This document shows positions 13,242 to 15,059 of a stretch of 15,059 bases of DNA, piece by piece (the first letter of the stretch is position 1; every line of letters begins with the position of its first letter). Both the position numbers and the translations under genes were made by a program. The notes beneath the pieces were generated by a model that was given only the letters and a program-made list of their open reading frames with translations, searched no databases and was not told where the DNA came from. Origin of the DNA: Sinorhizobium sp. (GTDB taxonomy: Bacteria > Pseudomonadota > Alphaproteobacteria > Rhizobiales > Rhizobiaceae); assembly GCA_031178305.1 (NCBI GenBank), contig JAPSJG010000031.1, positions 1-15,059 of the forward strand, given 5' to 3'.

Positions 13242-14635
13242 GCGGGACATCTGACGAGGTGAATGACGGTTTCCATCAAAACAGCAACCTGGCGCACGTT
13301 GTATCTTATATCGATACAGCGCGCCGGCAGCCGGTGGGGGATCTTCCCCGTCAGGCCGCTTTAAGATGCATTCTCGATCTCCTCGGCGCCGCCGCCTCGG
13401 GGATCAACCAGCCCGGCGTGCTTGCGGCTCGAAAGACGGCTTTGGCAACAATGGCCGCCGGTGACGTGCCAATCTGGTTTTCCGGTACGACCAGTTCGGT
13501 TGTCGGTGCAGCCTGGGCAAACAGTGCCGCGGCGGCAGCGCTGGACCTGGACGACGGGCATCGACTGGCGCGCGGTCATCCGGGCGCGGCGGTCATTCCC
13601 ACAGCACTTGCCATCGCCAGTGAGACGGACGCCTCGCTGGAAGATACCCTTCGTGCAATCATCATAGGCTACGAGGTCGGCGTCACCATCGGTGCCGCGC
13701 GCACCACTTACGGCAATACCGGGACGTGGTCGTCCTACGCTGTGGTCGCCACGGCAGCCGTTCTGCACGGCACCGCGCCCGAGATACTGGCGCATGCCCT
13801 GGCGATCGCCGGCGAAAGTTCACCCAACCAGTTGTTTGCCAGCGCCCCGGTGCCTCGAAATCCGGCTCCCGAAGCGAGCGATGTGAAAGAAGGCATACCG
13901 TGGTCGGTGGTCACGGGGCTGGTCGCCTTGAGCCTCGCCGAAGCGGGACATACGGGACCGCGCAATATCCTCGACAGCACGCGACATTACCGGTTTTCCG
14001 AGGATCTCCGGCTCGGCGTCAATCCGCATATCTGCAATACCTATTTCAAACTCTACGCATGCTGCCGTCACATACACGCGCCGCTTGACGCCTTGCTTCA
14101 AGTTGTAGGTCGGTATTCGATCGATCCGCGTGCAATCGACGCCATCGAGGTCGAGAGCACCAGCGGTGCATTGCGCATCTCGAACCGGGATAACCCGACA
14201 AATCTTGTCGATGTGCAATACAGCATCCCGTATTGCCTTGCGCTTGTGACCCTTCAGGGGTCTCAAGCACTTCTGCCGCTTACACCAGCAGTCCTGGGGC
14301 AAAGCGCAGTCGTCGATGTGGCCCGAAAAGTCACACTGTCAGTGAACGCGGATTTCGATGCGCGGTTTCCTACCGAAACATTGGCTCGGGTCACGGTGAC
14401 GGTGAGGGGGCGGCATTTTGTTTCGGATGTTACCGCTCCGAAAGGGGAGGCAAGTGATCCCCTGTCGTCGGCAGAACTCGAGGCCAAGTTCCGCGCCGCG
14501 ACGCGCTTTTCCCTGACCGCGGATCATCAGGACAGAATTCTGGCAGCGATGAACAAAGCCTGTGCGGGCGACATTTCACACTTGATGCCAAGCATCAAGT
14601 GTAAGCGCGAATTTCCCCGCACCTTTTGTGATTGA
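13238..14635 (+). CDS. MmgE/PrpD family protein
   Basis: A 465-residue protein of the MmgE/PrpD family, near the usual 440-480. The N-terminal helical domain contains LDLLGAAASG and the hallmark LDLDDGHRLARGHPGAAVIP, with D103, D105, D106, H108 and H113 in the active-site loop. FKLYACCRHIHAPLDAL follows at about 270-286, with K271, cysteines and histidines at the family's second active-site segment. Members include 2-methylcitrate dehydratase, cis-aconitate decarboxylase and the iminodisuccinate epimerase described from an Agrobacterium strain. The last point matters here because iminodisuccinate is an opine-like iminodiacid. No other methylcitrate-cycle gene is nearby, so an epimerase or lyase role in the same pathway is more likely. 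The start overlaps the previous stop (ATGA). The last 20 or so residues, after AGDISHLM, are unlike family ends and coincide with a perfect DNA hairpin. Confidence 0.92.
   Translation: MSGTSDEVNDGFHQNSNLAHVVSYIDTARRQPVGDLPRQAALRCILDLLGAAASGINQPGVLAARKTALATMAAGDVPIWFSGTTSSVVGAAWANSAAAAALDLDDGHRLARGHPGAAVIPTALAIASETDASLEDTLRAIIIGYEVGVTIGAARTTYGNTGTWSSYAVVATAAVLHGTAPEILAHALAIAGESSPNQLFASAPVPRNPAPEASDVKEGIPWSVVTGLVALSLAEAGHTGPRNILDSTRHYRFSEDLRLGVNPHICNTYFKLYACCRHIHAPLDALLQVVGRYSIDPRAIDAIEVESTSGALRISNRDNPTNLVDVQYSIPYCLALVTLQGSQALLPLTPAVLGQSAVVDVARKVTLSVNADFDARFPTETLARVTVTVRGRHFVSDVTAPKGEASDPLSSAELEAKFRAATRFSLTADHQDRILAAMNKACAGDISHLMPSIKCKREFPRTFCD
14578..14602. repeat. Perfect 11-bp hairpin inside the 3' end of the MmgE/PrpD gene
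   Basis: ACACTTGATGC and GCATCAAGTGT are exact inverse complements separated by the loop CAA. The stem is within codons encoding HLMPSIKC, 31 bases before the stop codon. No T-run follows, so it is not a standard intrinsic terminator. It may stabilise the message end, serve as a factor-assisted terminator, or mark a sequence junction. Confidence 0.6.
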
Positions 14636-14775
14636 GTGAAGAAATCGGACGGCGGCATCGTCATCTGTGAACGTGTGAGGATGGACTTTTTACTTGAGCG
14701 ATCTGCAGGATTCGCCTTCAAATATCAGGTAAATGTTGTAGATGTTTTCGGGCACGTATGCTCTCCTGGTCACGG
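14636..14775. other. Intergenic spacer downstream of the operon
   Basis: About 140 bases between the convergent ends of the MmgE/PrpD gene and the helicase remnant. A GTG-initiated open frame starts directly after the TGA, but it runs into the antisense of the helicase remnant and has no family features. A TTTTT run at about 14687-14691 has no adjacent stem. I see no clear terminator, promoter or RNA gene. Confidence 0.4.
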
Positions 14776-14967
14776 TCACTCTGGCAGGTTAAGGACTGCG
14801 ACATTCTCAGCGCCGAAAAGCTTTATAGCTCCCTGCAATGCGTCGTCTGGAAGGGTTTGGGTTGCTAAAACAGCGAGCCGCACTTTGGGCCTAGATATAG
14901 CGACGTAGAACAGGTTTCGGGCTCTGTAATACCGTAAACGCTCATTTCCCTGCACGTTGACGCCCGC
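14776..14967 (-). pseudogene. C-terminal remnant of a UvrD-like superfamily 1 helicase
   Basis: On the minus strand the frame ending at the TGA of 14776-14778 reads NERLRYYRARNLFYVAISRP, then KVRLAVLATQTLPDDALQ, then GAIKLFGAENVAVLNLPE and stop. The RARNLFYVAISRPKVRLAVL block matches motif VI of UvrD/Rep-type helicases, and the FGAENV ending resembles helicases that are encoded beside OLD-type nucleases in defence or repair pairs. Upstream of about 14967 the same frame (proline- and cysteine-rich, for example PSTSPKPHRPDQAG) no longer looks like helicase, although it stays open to the window edge. The gene therefore appears cut off, and the exact junction is uncertain. No start codon or ATPase motifs I to V are present. 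Confidence 0.55.
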
Positions 14968-15010
14968 GATTTCGACGGAATGTGTGCGAATGGGAAGGCA
15001 TCCGGCTTGA

Positions 15011-15059
15011 TCAGGCCGGTGAGGCTTTGGGGAAGTTGAAGGGCAGCAGGTCGGTGATA
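15011..15059 (-). mobile_element. Possible transposase C-terminal tail at the window edge
   Basis: On the minus strand, a second frame enters from the right edge as ITDLLPFNFPKASPA and stops at 15011-15013. This resembles the last residues of IS66-family TnpC transposases, which often end with a motif like R-I-x-x-L-L-P-W. Only 15 residues are visible, and no terminal inverted repeat could be confirmed between here and the helicase remnant. If correct, an insertion sequence truncated the helicase gene. Confidence 0.25.

Noticed and set aside
1845..14635. Nickel or metallophore uptake (staphylopine-like) as an alternative for the transporter plus opine dehydrogenase
   Set aside because: No nicotianamine-synthase-like or histidine racemase gene and no outer-membrane receptor are present, and the oxidase subunits fit catabolism better.
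14636..14908. 90-residue GTG-initiated plus-strand open frame directly after the MmgE/PrpD stop
   Set aside because: It has no ribosome site, and its second half is the antisense of the helicase motif region, which reads as real protein on the minus strand.
1..15059. CRISPR arrays, rRNA genes and complete tRNA genes
   Set aside because: No regularly spaced repeats, rRNA-like segments or full cloverleaf sequences were seen on either strand.

Overview
The window looks like accessory DNA from an alphaproteobacterium, most likely Rhizobiales (Rhizobium/Agrobacterium relatives). I base this on the GC-rich coding sequence, the tightly coupled ATGA gene junctions, and the pairing of an opine-oxidase-type enzyme with a LysR regulator and an ABC importer. 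No sequence marker fixes the species or the replicon.

Layout. Positions 1-296 hold no recognisable gene. Positions 297-1423 (minus strand) carry a two-gene toxin-antitoxin-like module, a DUF433 protein followed by a DUF5615 PIN-like protein, with a clear sigma70 promoter and an inverted repeat over the transcription start. A gene-poor stretch (1424-1844) contains a 31-bp segment resembling the 3' end of a tRNA and the promoter of the next gene. Positions 1845-14635 are one functional locus: a periplasmic family 5 solute-binding protein, a convergent LysR regulator, then a long plus-strand operon. The operon encodes a DAO-type flavoprotein, a small [2Fe-2S] subunit, an FAD/NAD subunit with a BFD-like [2Fe-2S] tail, a second DAO-type flavoprotein, two permeases, a fused double ATPase, an octopine/nopaline dehydrogenase family enzyme and an MmgE/PrpD family protein. 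The right edge (14776-15059) holds the minus-strand C-terminal remnant of a UvrD-like helicase and possibly the tail of a transposase, so the locus seems to end in mobile or degraded DNA.

How it fits together (inference). The binding protein, permeases and fused ATPase would import an amino acid conjugate. The three-component oxidase (with two alternative catalytic-type subunits) and the opine dehydrogenase homologue would cleave its secondary-amine C-N bond. The MmgE/PrpD protein could act as an epimerase or dehydratase. A 17-bp element, matching at 16 positions, lies in front of both the binding-protein gene and the lysR/oxidase divergent region, so the LysR protein probably co-regulates both units. 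The substrate cannot be read from sequence; an opine or other iminodiacid is the best guess. The oxidative and dehydrogenase routes plus MmgE/PrpD in one regulated locus is the part most likely to be undescribed.
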